From Adiantum capillus-veneris (lineage: Eukaryota > Streptophyta > Polypodiopsida > Polypodiales > Pteridaceae), in NCBI GenBank assembly GCA_014529385.2, contig CM043965.1, positions 67,205,690-67,269,689 of the forward strand: a DNA stretch of 64,000 bases, written 5' to 3'. Numbering within the stretch: position 1 is the stretch's first letter; the number at the start of each line of letters is the position of its first letter. The notes beneath the pieces are model-generated. The model did not search any database. It was not told the DNA's origin and was given only the letters and a program-made list of their open reading frames with translations. Of this stretch, positions 46,901 to 57,015 are shown piece by piece. Made by a program: the position numbers and the translations under genes.

Positions 46901-48215
46901 AGCCATTCTGGAAATCTTCTACATAACAGCCATTTGGATTGAAGCGAACCTGCAAACCCTGCTCAACCATTTGTCCAACAGAAACAAGATTCTTTGTAAT
47001 GTTTGGGACATGAAGTACATCTGCTAAGTACTTTGATTTCCCACTCTTCGTATTTAGAGGTATGTCCCCTACATGAGCAATGGGGTGAGCTGTGTCATCT
47101 CCTGTCTGCACATAGCTTGACACATCTGGTTTGCGCATATCTCTAAACCACTCTCCACGAGACGTCATGTGATTAGAGGCACCTGAATCCACATACCAAA
47201 CATCATCTTGGGTGGAATTCTCTGCAGTCATTGTATTCATTACATGCTGCATAACAAACATGCCCTCGTTTTTGCTGTCATCTGCATCTCTGCTAGTAGA
47301 TGCATAGTTGCCCTGTTCTCTCTTTCCACTTGCTTTTCCGTTTGGACAGTCACGTGACATGTGACCTCTTTCACCACAAGTCCAACATTCTCTGTTATCT
47401 AGAGTATGTTGCTGCCTGCTTGATCCTGCACCACGACCTCTTTGACTCCCCCTGCCTTGAGACTGGTTTCCCCTGCCACCTGTATTGTTTTGATTTGATT
47501 GACCTTCTAGAAATTGGCCCTTGCAACCCCTTGGGCCTCGACCACGACCTCTACCACTACCTCTGTTGGAGTTAGAATAGAAGGCATGTTCAGAATTATT
47601 TCTGCCATGAGAAGAAGATGTGTCAAGGTTCTTCTCCTCAAGAATAAGCATAGAAATCAAATCTTGGAACACGGGGATGTCGTCTCTTGTATTCATGGAA
47701 GACCTAAAATGTACATACTCATCTCCTAGACCATCCAAGCATGCACGGACAATGTCATCGTCTTCCACTGAGACTTTAATAGATCCAAGAGCCTCAATGA
47801 TACTCTTGATCTTCAAGGCATAATCATTGATTGAGAGGTTGTTCCTCTTAACCTGATTTAGCTCCGACTTTAGTTGAAGCTTCCTGGCCTTGGTGTTCAC
47901 CTCGAACACTCTGCCTAAGTTTCTCCATGCAATGGCGGGGGTTTCAGCATCCTGTAGATAGCCCATCATGCCATCTGTGATGCTCATAGAAAGCCAATAC
48001 ATCACTTTGCTCTGGCCTTGTTGCCAGTCCCTCAAAGCTTTCCTTTGTTCTGCTGTAGCATTTGCCTTGGGAATCTCTGGTTCCTTTTCATTGTCTCCTT
48101 CTACATAGTCCCAATAACCTTTTCCTTTTAGGAAATTTGTTATTCTGAACTTCCATGCAGGGTAGTTATTTTTCTCAAGCTTCTCAGTAACAATCTAACT
48201 GAAACCGTCAGACAT
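43874..48215 (-). pseudogene. copia gag-pol of the second copia, frameshifted
   Basis: Start ATG at 48215; codon 7 is TAG (48195-48197). Frame 1 (46401 onward): UBN2-type gag, zinc knuckle CWTCGERGHMSRDC, protease DSGA (WYVDSGASNHMT), integrase HHCC and first Asp (HTDVWGP). A shift near 46415 enters frame 2: second Asp and Glu motifs (RSDGGGEYF, NGVAERKNR). A shift near 45345 enters frame 3: RT with YVDDLIIVG and RNase H with TDADWAG, ending inside the 3' LTR at 43874. Length and domain order are normal for copia; three lesions are visible. Domain sequences are otherwise well preserved. Confidence 0.92.
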
Positions 48216-48481
48216 CTTGAAGCACTAAGACAAAATAGCTGCAATCTGCAAAAACCTGCAAATCTGTTGAACCTGCTATCGTGGTACCTGTAACGCTTTC
48301 TACACTCAACGAGTGTCCACAATCAAGCGTACATACAACCACTGTACTTGTACAGTAAATCTCTGTATACTGCACTTTGGCGACCTGTTCAAAAACTTGT
48401 GCGAAACTTGGCATCTGGTCGTGGATTGCGAACGAAGGGATTGTGATGCTCTTGCTCTCTTAGCCTCTCTTGCCTGCACCA

Positions 48482-48493
48482 GGCTCTGATACC
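48482..48493 (-). promoter_or_regulatory. Primer binding site of the second copia
   Basis: Minus strand TGGTATCAGAGC directly adjoining the LTR end. Confidence 0.88.
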
Positions 48494-48494
48494 A

Positions 48495-48586
48495 TGTAAA
48501 GAATGAGGATGCAAGAGAGCTACACAAGACAAGCACAAAGCACACAGAGATGGAAAGCTTCTTCTTCTTCTTCACAGAAAAGAGAG
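48495..48586 (-). repeat. Remnant of the 5' LTR (92 bp)
   Basis: Only the end nearest the primer site is left; the part that should hold the promoter is missing. The sequence is otherwise the same as the start of 43580-43901. It is read in frame into the helicase on the plus strand. Confidence 0.88.
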
Positions 48587-50731
48587 CCAAACGATATATA
48601 TTACAAGAGCATTCTACTACTTAACACACAACAAAGGCTAATATTCGATGATATTATGCTAAGGAAACGTACATTTCCTACAGAACCAATCCATATTTTC
48701 CTGACTACAGGCGCAAGCACAGGAAAAACTTTCACCCTCCTTTTGATTGTCCAAGGACTTCTACGTTTCTACAACCACAGATCACATTCTAGCCCAACAA
48801 CGACAAAAGCTTTGCTAATGGCATACACGGGCAAGGCTGCCGTTAACATTGGTGGAACCACTATCCACTCAGCCCTCCACTTGCCACTGCTCACATCATC
48901 TAACACTTCCCTATCACCTGAGAAACTGAATGAGCTGCGACTACTTTACTGCGACCTGCAACTAGCCGTTTTCGATGAAGTCTCCTTGATTGGAACCAGC
49001 GTCTTCGCTATGGCAGACTCTCGCCTGCGTGCAATAAAAAACAACTACGACCTTCCATTTGGTGGTGTTGACGTTGTCTTATGTGGCGATCTTTGTCAAG
49101 CGTGTCCTGTGCGCGACTCTTGGATTTTCTCCAGAAAACATCAGTTGCTTGAAGCTATCTCACCCTCTTTCTGGCATGACCACATAAAGTCTTATGAGTT
49201 AACAAGCACCATGAGACAAACTAACAAGACATTCATCGACATACTCAACAGGATACGCGTTTCAAAGCACACTAACGAAGACATTTTGTACCTCAATACA
49301 CATTACATGCGCGCAGTACCTCATCCAGCCATCGTCTCCCACCTTTACTATGCAAACAAAGATAAAGACCTACACAACCAACATATTTTCAACACTACCA
49401 TAGGGACACCACTATTTATTGAAACACAAGACACAAGGGCCAAAAATTGCAGCAAAACTATTCAAATACCAATAGATCCAAAATTGACAGCAGGTCTTCA
49501 CACAAAACTTCACTTGAAACCAGGCCTAATTGTAGAACTTTGTGCAGGAAATATTGACATTCTAGATGGCCTAGTCAATGGAGCTGACGGTATATTCAAA
49601 GCGATAACACAAACCTTCACGACACAAACCATCTGGATTCACTTTCAAACCACTAAAGTAGGCCAAAAAACTAGGTATGAAAACCAGCAACTATACATTG
49701 CATCAATAGATAAGCAATGGACACCAATCCAAAAAATAACACGTGAGTTCCAAAGAGGAAAGAACTTCCTGAACACTATTACTAGAACACAATTCCCAAT
49801 TCAACCTGCAGCTGCTAGAACCATACACCGTGCACAAGGCTTGACGCTAGACACCTTGGCTTTCGATCCAACCAGCATTCGAAGTCACGGCCTTGTGTAC
49901 AGTGCCCTCTCCCACGTAAGAGATCCCAACAACCTTTACCTCCTAGCAGAATTAACTTCCAACCATATTAAAGTAGACCAAACAGTTCTAACTGAGTTAC
50001 ACAGCCTCAAAACACATGCCACTTGGCAACCTACACAGCTTAACCTACACTCTTTGCCCAGCAATCACTTGATAATACAATCTCTTAACATTGTGTCCCT
50101 AAAGAAACACTACAACAACCTTATTCATGATAATAGCTTAATGGCCTCCCACATTCTTTGTCTCCAAGAAACAAAACTACGACATCCCAACACAGTGGCC
50201 ATAAACGGTTACACACACACTCAGACAACTGGCCCCATGGGAGTATCCCTCTTCACATCAAACAAAAACATACATCTACAACACCACAACATCATTTCCA
50301 CGAACAAAATAGAATGCATTACAGCACTCCTCAGCACGCCACATAATCCACCAATAACCCTGATAACATTGTACCGTAGACCCTCAACTCCACTTCCTTT
50401 GCTCCAGCAAACATTGACCACACTACTCACACCTCACCTCCAACACACCCCTACCATTTTACTCGGTGACTTCAACATCAATGCTAAATACCAAACACCT
50501 GAATACCTTGCACTTTCTGACCTTCTCTCCACACACAACATGACACAACATATAACCCAGACCACAACAATCTACGATTCAACTTTGGATCACATTTGGA
50601 CTACAAATTCCTTCACTGACATAACAACAAGCACTAACTTTTCGTTCTGGTCAGACCACTCCATTATTTACTTACTACTCCCACTAAACTCCAAAAAAAC
50701 ATTCCAATCCTCCCCTCCTCCTACATCCTAA
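48587..50731 (+). CDS. Helentron helicase-endonuclease (uninterrupted part)
   Basis: The open frame begins inside the copia LTR remnant (48503, an alternative start codon); codons 1-28 are LTR-derived, and Helentron sequence starts at codon 29. Helicase motifs of the Pif1/Helitron type, by residue of the 742-aa frame: Walker A TTGASTGKT (68-76; the usual first Gly is Thr), DEVS (158-161), GDLCQ (195-199), MRQ (237-239), HRAQGLTLD (442-450) and YSALSHVRD. From about residue 520 an exonuclease-endonuclease-phosphatase domain follows, with all main residues present: SLNI (Asn529), LQET (Glu556), GDFNIN (656-661), LDHIW (695-699) and SDHS (717-720). This C-terminal endonuclease is the hallmark of Helentrons, not of ordinary plant Helitrons. 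No stops in 2.1 kb, unlike the Rep part. Confidence 0.9.
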   Translation, partial: PNDIYYKSILLLNTQQRLIFDDIMLRKRTFPTEPIHIFLTTGASTGKTFTLLLIVQGLLRFYNHRSHSSPTTTKALLMAYTGKAAVNIGGTTIHSALHLPLLTSSNTSLSPEKLNELRLLYCDLQLAVFDEVSLIGTSVFAMADSRLRAIKNNYDLPFGGVDVVLCGDLCQACPVRDSWIFSRKHQLLEAISPSFWHDHIKSYELTSTMRQTNKTFIDILNRIRVSKHTNEDILYLNTHYMRAVPHPAIVSHLYYANKDKDLHNQHIFNTTIGTPLFIETQDTRAKNCSKTIQIPIDPKLTAGLHTKLHLKPGLIVELCAGNIDILDGLVNGADGIFKAITQTFTTQTIWIHFQTTKVGQKTRYENQQLYIASIDKQWTPIQKITREFQRGKNFLNTITRTQFPIQPAAARTIHRAQGLTLDTLAFDPTSIRSHGLVYSALSHVRDPNNLYLLAELTSNHIKVDQTVLTELHSLKTHATWQPTQLNLHSLPSNHLIIQSLNIVSLKKHYNNLIHDNSLMASHILCLQETKLRHPNTVAINGYTHTQTTGPMGVSLFTSNKNIHLQHHNIISTNKIECITALLSTPHNPPITLITLYRRPSTPLPLLQQTLTTLLTPHLQHTPTILLGDFNINAKYQTPEYLALSDLLSTHNMTQHITQTTTIYDSTLDHIWTTNSFTDITTSTNFSFWSDHSIIYLLLPLNSKKTFQSSPPPTS

Positions 50732-50857
50732 AATCAACTCCACAAATCCTTCGATTTGCAGGCCCCGTGATCCATCACCTTTTTATTTTGTGTACCTTTC
50801 TATTTTTAAAGCTTTTAAAAAGTAAAGTGCTTTTTTCACAAGAACAAGCAATTGTGA

Positions 50858-50969
<112 letters not shown>

Positions 50970-51044
50970 TATTTTTTATTTTATTTTATTTTTCCCCTCA
51001 TATCTTGATTTCCTTTTTGGAAAGCCATCGTGAAATCTCACCTT

Positions 51045-51835
51045 GTTTCTTTTTCTTTTTTTTTGGTAGGGGAGACATAGTGCACGTTCGCGGGCGCACA
51101 CACACACACATACACACACAAAGAAGGATGGTGGATAGAAACCCCCACTAGGCAGGCACTAAAACTTGGGGACTCAATCCTCTTCCCACAATGGGTGTAA
51201 AGTGAGTAATAGAAAAAGGAAAGATAGAGACAAAAAAAACTTGCAAGTCAACATCACTTGTATGATTGCAAAGTGCAAGAGCCAAATATGGATGAATGAT
51301 TGCTATTGCTATATTTGCACACTCCATGTAGGTGGCAATTTGTGAGCTATGTGCATTATCATAAAATACACCCACAATTGTTTGCATTCACAAACCATTA
51401 GGAATCTCTATGCTTAAAAATGATACAAAATTTCTATTATTAAAATAATTCATATGGTATAAATTAGTATTCAAAATAGTACAACGTTAGATAGTAAGGA
51501 ATTCCTATTCAATCTTCTTCTCCCTTCCCAATGTCCCATAATACTGCCAAAACTTCATCAAAATAAAATAAAATTGAAGTGATTGCTTGCATCTTTTCTA
51601 TGGGCCCTTACTAAAAGCTTTCAAACCGTTGGTAACTTGTTTTCTTTGCCTCTTGAGACATTGGAGGCATGAAAATTGCTGTCTAGAAATTGACACAAAA
51701 CAATATAATTATACACAACTTGACAAGGGCCTTATGACTATATTTGAAGGAAAGTGTATAGAAAGGAGAGAGAACCATTTTTGATAGATTGAGTTGTCTT
51801 TGATTAATGTTTTATCATAAGGAAGGGGCCTTTGT
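51045..51835 (-). repeat. Dispersed ~780-bp repeat with SINE-like core, copy 2
   Basis: Direct repeat of 31609-32395 with small indels. The SINE-like core has a diverged box B (minus GGGGGTTTCTATCC near 51132) and an A-rich tail at the low-coordinate end. Confidence 0.7.
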
Positions 51836-52078
51836 CACAATGATGCATGATGCTCATTTTTGCTAACTCTCATGTTTACACTAAAGTCAATGAACCAAAC
51901 CTTTTGTCAAATCTTTCCACCTAAAATAAAGAAAAAGGGTGAAGATTGCATCATTTAAAACAGCTCACAAACTTTCTCTTGAGAAAAGAACCCTTTGTTT
52001 TTTTTTAATGAATCATTTCCAAAGTTGATTGCATATAATACATCACAATGAAAGATGTTAAGCAATGGTTGTTTCACA
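51836..52078. other. No gene seen
   Basis: AT-rich sequence to the left of the mini-Helitron. Confidence 0.4.
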
Positions 52079-52242
52079 CTAGTCTTGGTCGACGGCTTTC
52101 GACCACCTCTTTGTCGAGTCTCGTGCAATCTTTCTCTCGTTGAGCACCGGGGGTTGTAGAGCACATAGGTCGGATCGAGAAGTGCCACCACGCGTCGCGG
52201 GGGAGGGGGGCGGAATCCCTCCCCCTTTTATAATAGTATAGA
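52079..52242 (-). mobile_element. 164-bp miniature Helitron with canonical ends
   Basis: Read on the minus strand it begins A|TCTATACTATTATAAAAG and ends in the hairpin TGGTCGA-AAGCCG-TCGACCA followed by AGACTAG|T. The 5' TC, the 3' CTAG preceded by a hairpin 3 bp upstream, and insertion between A and T with no target duplication are the defining signs of canonical Helitrons. Near the 5' end a second potential hairpin (GGGGGAGGG/CCCTCCCCC) occurs. Far too short to encode anything, so mobilised by an autonomous element elsewhere. Confidence 0.82.
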
Positions 52243-52559
52243 TGTGACCTTCCTTTACTTCATATAGCTCTATAAGGGTGCCTTCACATGGAGTGTCAGT
52301 TACTATTTTGAGTTACTCCCTCCCCCTTCCACTAATTGCACCTCAAAGAGTGCAATGGTGTTAACCCCAACTGGCTCTGCATGTGCAAGAGACTTGAGAG
52401 ATCATATCAATTCCATTGATAGATTTTTTTACGATTACTCATCTCCGTGTGGGGGTCCCTTACTCAAGTGAGACAACTATGCAATTAAATGTTTCTATGT
52501 CCTTGTTTTGGGTCCACCTTCTCTCATTTCCATGCAAAAACAAGGGAAATTGTTTTGAA
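52243..52559. other. No gene seen
   Basis: Short frames only; nothing recognisable. Confidence 0.4.
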
Positions 52560-52980
52560 AAACTTTGGTACAGGATTACACAAGGTGTCCTTCTTTTGGG
52601 CACAAAAGATTTTCATAACAATTTAAGTATATTAATTTTTTTACAAAAGTCCTCCCAAAACCAAAGCAATCTCTTTTAAAACGTTTGGCCCAAGGCAAAA
52701 ACATTGCATAAGTGTGTCTTTCTTTTGGGTAGAAAACGTTATTTTAAAGAATTAGAGTTACTATTTTAAAGAGAATTCCAAAACCAAAGCTCCTTGTGGG
52801 TGAAACCATTTGGTTGCAAAACTGTCTTTGTTTTGGGTAATAAGAATTAGAACATTTTAGGATATTATTTTCAGGAAAATCCCAAAACCAAAGCAATCTT
52901 GTAAAGAATTTTGATATAAAGCAAAAAGGTTATTCAAAGGTGGCCTCTTATGGATGAAACCCATTTGGTTGCAAAACTAT
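52560..52980. repeat. Degenerate tandem repeats, ~110-bp period
   Basis: The segment CCAAAACCAAAGC recurs near 52656, 52777 and 52874, each followed by related text (TTTGGTTGCAAAACT, CTTTTGGGTA). Units are strongly diverged. Confidence 0.5.
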
Positions 52981-53830
52981 AGGAAAGATGTAAATGTACA
53001 AATTTCCTTTATTAGGTTAAAGCCTCTTGACAAAATTCTAACTCCAAACTGCTCCTCTCTAAGGCTTGGGGGTTGCACAGGAGAACTTGTTAAAAAGTGC
53101 AACAAGGTGGCTTTATCGTTGGAACGGGGAGAGGCCTTTCGGTATCTCAAATGCTCCATCTTGTACTAGTCTCCTTGGCTTTCCAAGCGTGGAGGAGGGT
53201 CGTTGAATTCCTCTGCCAAAAAGGTGCATAACAAAAGGATCTCCAAGCTGGCTCACTTTTGGGACGACGTCAACTGCAAATGGAAGGTTGTGTACCAATT
53301 AGTGTTGCTACACAATCTGAACCTAAATGAAAGGCTACGTACAAGTAGAGTCTCAAAAGGGTTATGTCGTAGCCCAATGCCTATCGCCGGGACAGATCTT
53401 GATTGGCATTGGCCCAAAGGTAGGATCTTTACTCTCCCTAAAACCCTAGGAATTCATAATTTATAAAGCAGATTGATTCACTCTGCTCATCAAAATGTGG
53501 ATGGTGCCTTCGTCAAAAGAGAAGTGGAGGAAGTGCACAAACAACATTTGGAAGGCAAAATGGCCAAGGGCAATGAAGATCTTCGCTCGAAAGGTATTGT
53601 GGGGGGCAATCCGAACTGGGAACAAGATTCTTGCATGCAATGACACTTGCTCTGGTGCAAAGCTACTTTGGAGGATCCCTTGTTCCTCTTTAAAGATTGC
53701 CCCTCATCCTTTAAAGATTGCCCCTCATCGCAGGGTTCTGCCACCAAGGTATGCAAATGGGTGAATAAGACATGGAAGGTGGCATTCTTCATATCAAGTT
53801 TTGGAAAGCAAGAACCATTGAATATTTGAG
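52981..53830 (+). pseudogene. LINE-type fragment (zf-RVT region)
   Basis: Frames around 53495-53764 and 53647-53829 together give NNIWKAKWPRAMKIFARKVLWG...GNKILACN, then CKATLEDPLFLFKDC. This is the zinc-binding reverse-transcriptase tail (zf-RVT) typical of plant non-LTR elements. A shift between frames and a tandem repeat of TTTAAAGATTGCCCCTCATC at 53690-53729 break it. Upstream frames (52954-53169, 53203-53466) may be more distal parts of the same element but I cannot place them. Confidence 0.55.
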
Positions 53831-55443
53831 GGGCAACCTATGGTAGCTAAGTTCAAAGATATCATACCTCTGAAAGTATTGAGTTTACATCGGTAGCATG
53901 CTTTAAGATGTGTCACCTCCTCGGGTCTTGGCCCATAGGGTAGATCACTCCACTAGGCTATGGCACAAGCAGTCCATTAAGGAAACTTTTGGATTTCTTG
54001 CTTGTGTATTGTACAACTCCGGACTTGGAGAACTTGTTCGCTCAAGGGTCATGTTGTGCTTGAGGTTCTTTGTACATTCTTTGCGCATTTAATATAACAT
54101 CTCTGCTCACAATTGTGAGTATGGTAAAAAAGGAAACTTTTTCTACCAAAAGAAAATAAGGACACCCTTACGACTCTTCCGGTTTTAGATCAAGTTTTAG
54201 ATCAAAATTTGAAGCCTTTGTTGGTATTCACACTAAAACTTGTAAAATTTTGCTAGTTCTCTTTGAAGCAAGCTTGAAATCTAGCTGGGATTTTGTGTGA
54301 TTCTGAAATTGAGGTTAATTAGGGGGTATCTCATGAGATGCCGCCTATGTTTTCAAAGACGGAAGAGTAATGGGTTCCCTTAGGGTAAACCTACTCATGG
54401 GCAACTCCTCTTCTCTCCCTATGATGTATAACCATCGACATGAAGCATGAGAGGCATGACATGGTAACCATGATGGATAGGGCACATGGCAAGGTCAAAC
54501 ACCTTCACTAAAGAGGGAAATGCATGCACATATGCTAGCCACATGAGCACCCACGAGTTGGCTAGCCAGAAGCTTCCTTTCACACACCTCAAGCTTCCTT
54601 TCACACACCTCAGACATGATGCCACCTCAAAATTACCTCCCAAGCTCTATATAAGAGCATATGATACACTCTCTCCAATTATCACTTTGCAATGCAATGA
54701 CATGCTAGTCCATTTTGTATATATCTTGCCTCTATTTTATTTGGCATCCATTATCAATTAGCACTTTATTAATATTATTATTATGCCATGAATGGAACTC
54801 ACACTAATCCACCTTAGCCATAGCTAGGCCTATCATTCCTAGGTGTCTTACCATGCATGAGGGTATGGAGGTATAGACAACTAGCAAGACAACGAGCAAC
54901 GCGCATGGCGACCAGATAAGAAACTTTGTTTTTCTTTAAGGTAGGGCATTGTTATAGGGGACAACAAGCCTATCATAGTGTAGTGGTTTAGGATAGAGAG
55001 TTTCGGCTAAGCCCGAGGTGCTTAGCTCGAGTTCAACTGCCTGCAAGGTGATTTTACTTGGGATTTGAGACCCAGGAGTACACCATGGGAGCAAATCTGA
55101 GAAGATTCTTACTAATGTTAAGTAGAAAAGGTGACAATCTATTGCGATTTCAATTGGTCAAAAATGGACTAAACCTTGGTTTATTGCAAGCATTGGAGCC
55201 AATGCTCGAAAAAAACTTTTTTCCAAAACCTTGGCAAACTTACATATGTGAAACAACAGAGGTAAATTGACAAAATTTGAAGGTTTTAAACTAAATTACA
55301 CTAATTTTTTCAAAATTTTGTAGGGTTTTCTCACCTTCAGATAGAAAATTGAGAGGTAAATTTCAAAATTTGTAGGTGGGGTTACACTAAACCTAGGTTT
55401 TCTTTGAGCACTGAAATTTGGAGCTTCCAAAGAAAACCAAAGC
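53831..55443. other. No recognised gene
   Basis: Contains a 21-bp tandem pair at 54570-54611 (AGCTTCCTTTCACACACCTCA). A TATATAAG at 54648-54655 has no convincing gene behind it. A tRNA-like stretch near 54960-55040 (GTAGTGGTTTAGG ... CTCGAGTTCAACTGCC) could be a SINE head. Confidence 0.4.
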
Positions 55444-55848
55444 GAGGTGGAATTTAACAACAGCGCGAACATTAACAAACAACAGGAGGTCTTGCTCGAC
55501 GGCTCCTACATGCACCTGCAGAGGATGATAGATGACTGCAGGGCAGAAGAAGAAAAGCTAAGGCGGCAGCACTTCAATGGGTTACGGCTCATAGCTCACC
55601 TCCAGGAAGTTCATAGATCACTGCCCAATGGAAATAGCTGGTGACTGATTGTAGTAAACAAGTAAACTATGAAGATGTAATTTTGATCAAAGAAATGTAT
55701 CTAACAGGATCGATCATTATCACCCTACGTGTACGGTGTAGGTGTACCTCACTGGTTTTGTAATCTCCCCCAGGATATTGTAACCTTGTTTTTTATCTAA
55801 TACACTCCCAAAGCTTTTTATTGGAAAAAAAAAAGTGAGGTGGAATTT
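55444..55848 (+). pseudogene. Retroposed 3' cDNA fragment with 12-bp target duplications
   Basis: A 381-bp insert (55456-55836) is flanked by perfect direct repeats GAGGTGGAATTT (55444-55455 and 55837-55848) and ends in A10. It opens in frame from its first base and encodes 63 residues to a stop at 55644: Gln/Asn-rich, then MHLQRMIDDCRAEEEKLRRQ and a Leu-rich end (helical, coiled-coil-like). About 180 bp of 3' UTR-like sequence follows. These are the marks of LINE-mediated retroposition of a 5'-truncated transcript. The source gene, or LINE, is not recognised. Confidence 0.75.
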
Positions 55849-56429
55849 GGAAAGCCCAAAGCATCAAAAGTGGGCAAGATGCAAAACCAGGGGCGTAATT
55901 TTAAACTAGTACAAACTAGCTCAAACTTCAAGCCGTGGAAAGCAAAAGGCATGTACTACAATGCTCACATGATGTGGAAACCTCAAATTTGAGTACAAAC
56001 GTTTATCCATTTGTTTCTATTGTATGATGTGTACTGTGTTGCTTGTGTCCTACTAATGTACTATTCAGCTCAAAGTGTTGATGCTGCTTTTTCCAAGTGT
56101 ACTAAAAGGGGTGGTCATTTATCACGGTCCTTTTCTTTGCACTCTGGCACGTCCCACTCTCTATTTCTACTTTCCACTCACTCGTTTTGTCCCTCAATAG
56201 CACGCTTCAGCCTTGAATACCTAACCGTCGAGGAAGACCTCACCTAAAGAAAGGCACTCATTTGCCACTTATAAGAGCTTGCCTATAATACACTCCAACC
56301 TCTCCCATCTCCTCCTCCTCCTCCTCCCTCACCACTAACAATAGAATATTCCCTCTCAAGATGGGATCGGCGGTGGAGGTCGAAAGGGGGGATCTCGAGG
56401 CGAATTGAGGGTGGTAAAAAATGGGCGCC
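55849..56429. other. No recognised gene
   Basis: Short frames, and a CTCCTCCTCCTCC tract near 56309. The left part (to 55860) continues the pre-insertion target. Confidence 0.4.
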
Positions 56430-56510
56430 ATCGCAGGCACAAGGATTCGAACCCTCGCCACCACCATGAGAGCCCAATGCACTAAGCGCTACGCTCGCGA
56501 CGGGCAAGTT
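56430..56510 (-). repeat. tRNA-derived SINE head (or decayed tRNA)
   Basis: Minus strand contains GAGCGTAGCGCTTAGTGC (box-A-like) and GAGGGTTCGAATCCTTG (perfect box B), about 35 bp apart, as in a Pol III tRNA promoter. The acceptor stem does not pair well, so a functional tRNA is unlikely. Confidence 0.5.
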
Positions 56511-56761
56511 GACATGTGGACAAAACATAAAATGATAAATAAACTTGGACAGGCCCCTTCCTTGTCCAAGTTTACTTTTTCGTGTCCTAGTTTACTCTAA
56601 CCATCCTACGGCTGCGCGCGTCCCGATCCCCGTGTCCTAGCTTCGTTGTCGTAGATCCCACCGCTTGGGCTTCATTAAATTGCCCGTGCCCTTTAGTGCT
56701 GAGGCTCCTCCTCCTCCTCCTCAAGAGTTTGCACATTGGGCACCATGTTTTGTGCTAGATG

Positions 56762-56961
56762 ACACTTCTTGCCAGGCCCTAAGAGTGCAGATAACTCTGC
56801 CCTCTCATAGTTCAGAGGAAACTAGTGACAAAAGCGTCTGCCTTAGGATTCTGGGTGCATAATCCTTGTCGTTCTTCTTGTATATTTTTCTGGTGTATAT
56901 GAGGAGAGCAGCCGAGAGTGCCCTACCCGACTCCTAAAACAAAAAAAAACACTTCTTGCCA
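56762..56961 (+). repeat. Short retroposed insert with 13-bp target duplications
   Basis: Direct repeats ACACTTCTTGCCA at 56762-56774 and 56949-56961 flank a ~174-bp insert ending in AAAACAAAAAAAAA. Structure fits LINE-mediated insertion of a SINE or truncated LINE; the body is not recognised. The text on either side of the insert reads on as one interrupted sequence. Confidence 0.7.
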
Positions 56962-57015
56962 AAGTGTATCTAGGGTGCGTTCAGACGAGACGGCGGCACC
57001 TCTCTCGAGTTCTTC

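Larger units (their letters stand above)
43580..48586 (-). mobile_element. copia element inserted in the Helentron, 5' LTR truncated
   Basis: Complete 3' LTR at 43580-43901 and a gag-pol remnant on the minus strand. At the right end only 92 bp of the 5' LTR (48495-48586) remains, followed directly by helicase sequence. The polypurine tract (minus GAGGGGGAG) and the Met-tRNA-type primer site (48482-48493) are in the expected places. No target duplication remains because the right end is deleted. It is a different family from the copia at 9582. Confidence 0.9.

Noticed and set aside
36092-50731. A single Helentron including the zinc-ribbon gene as one unit
   Set aside because: Element termini could not be identified, so joint membership is only proposed.
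56430-56510. Functional tRNA gene
   Set aside because: Good box B but poor acceptor and anticodon stems; a SINE head is more likely.
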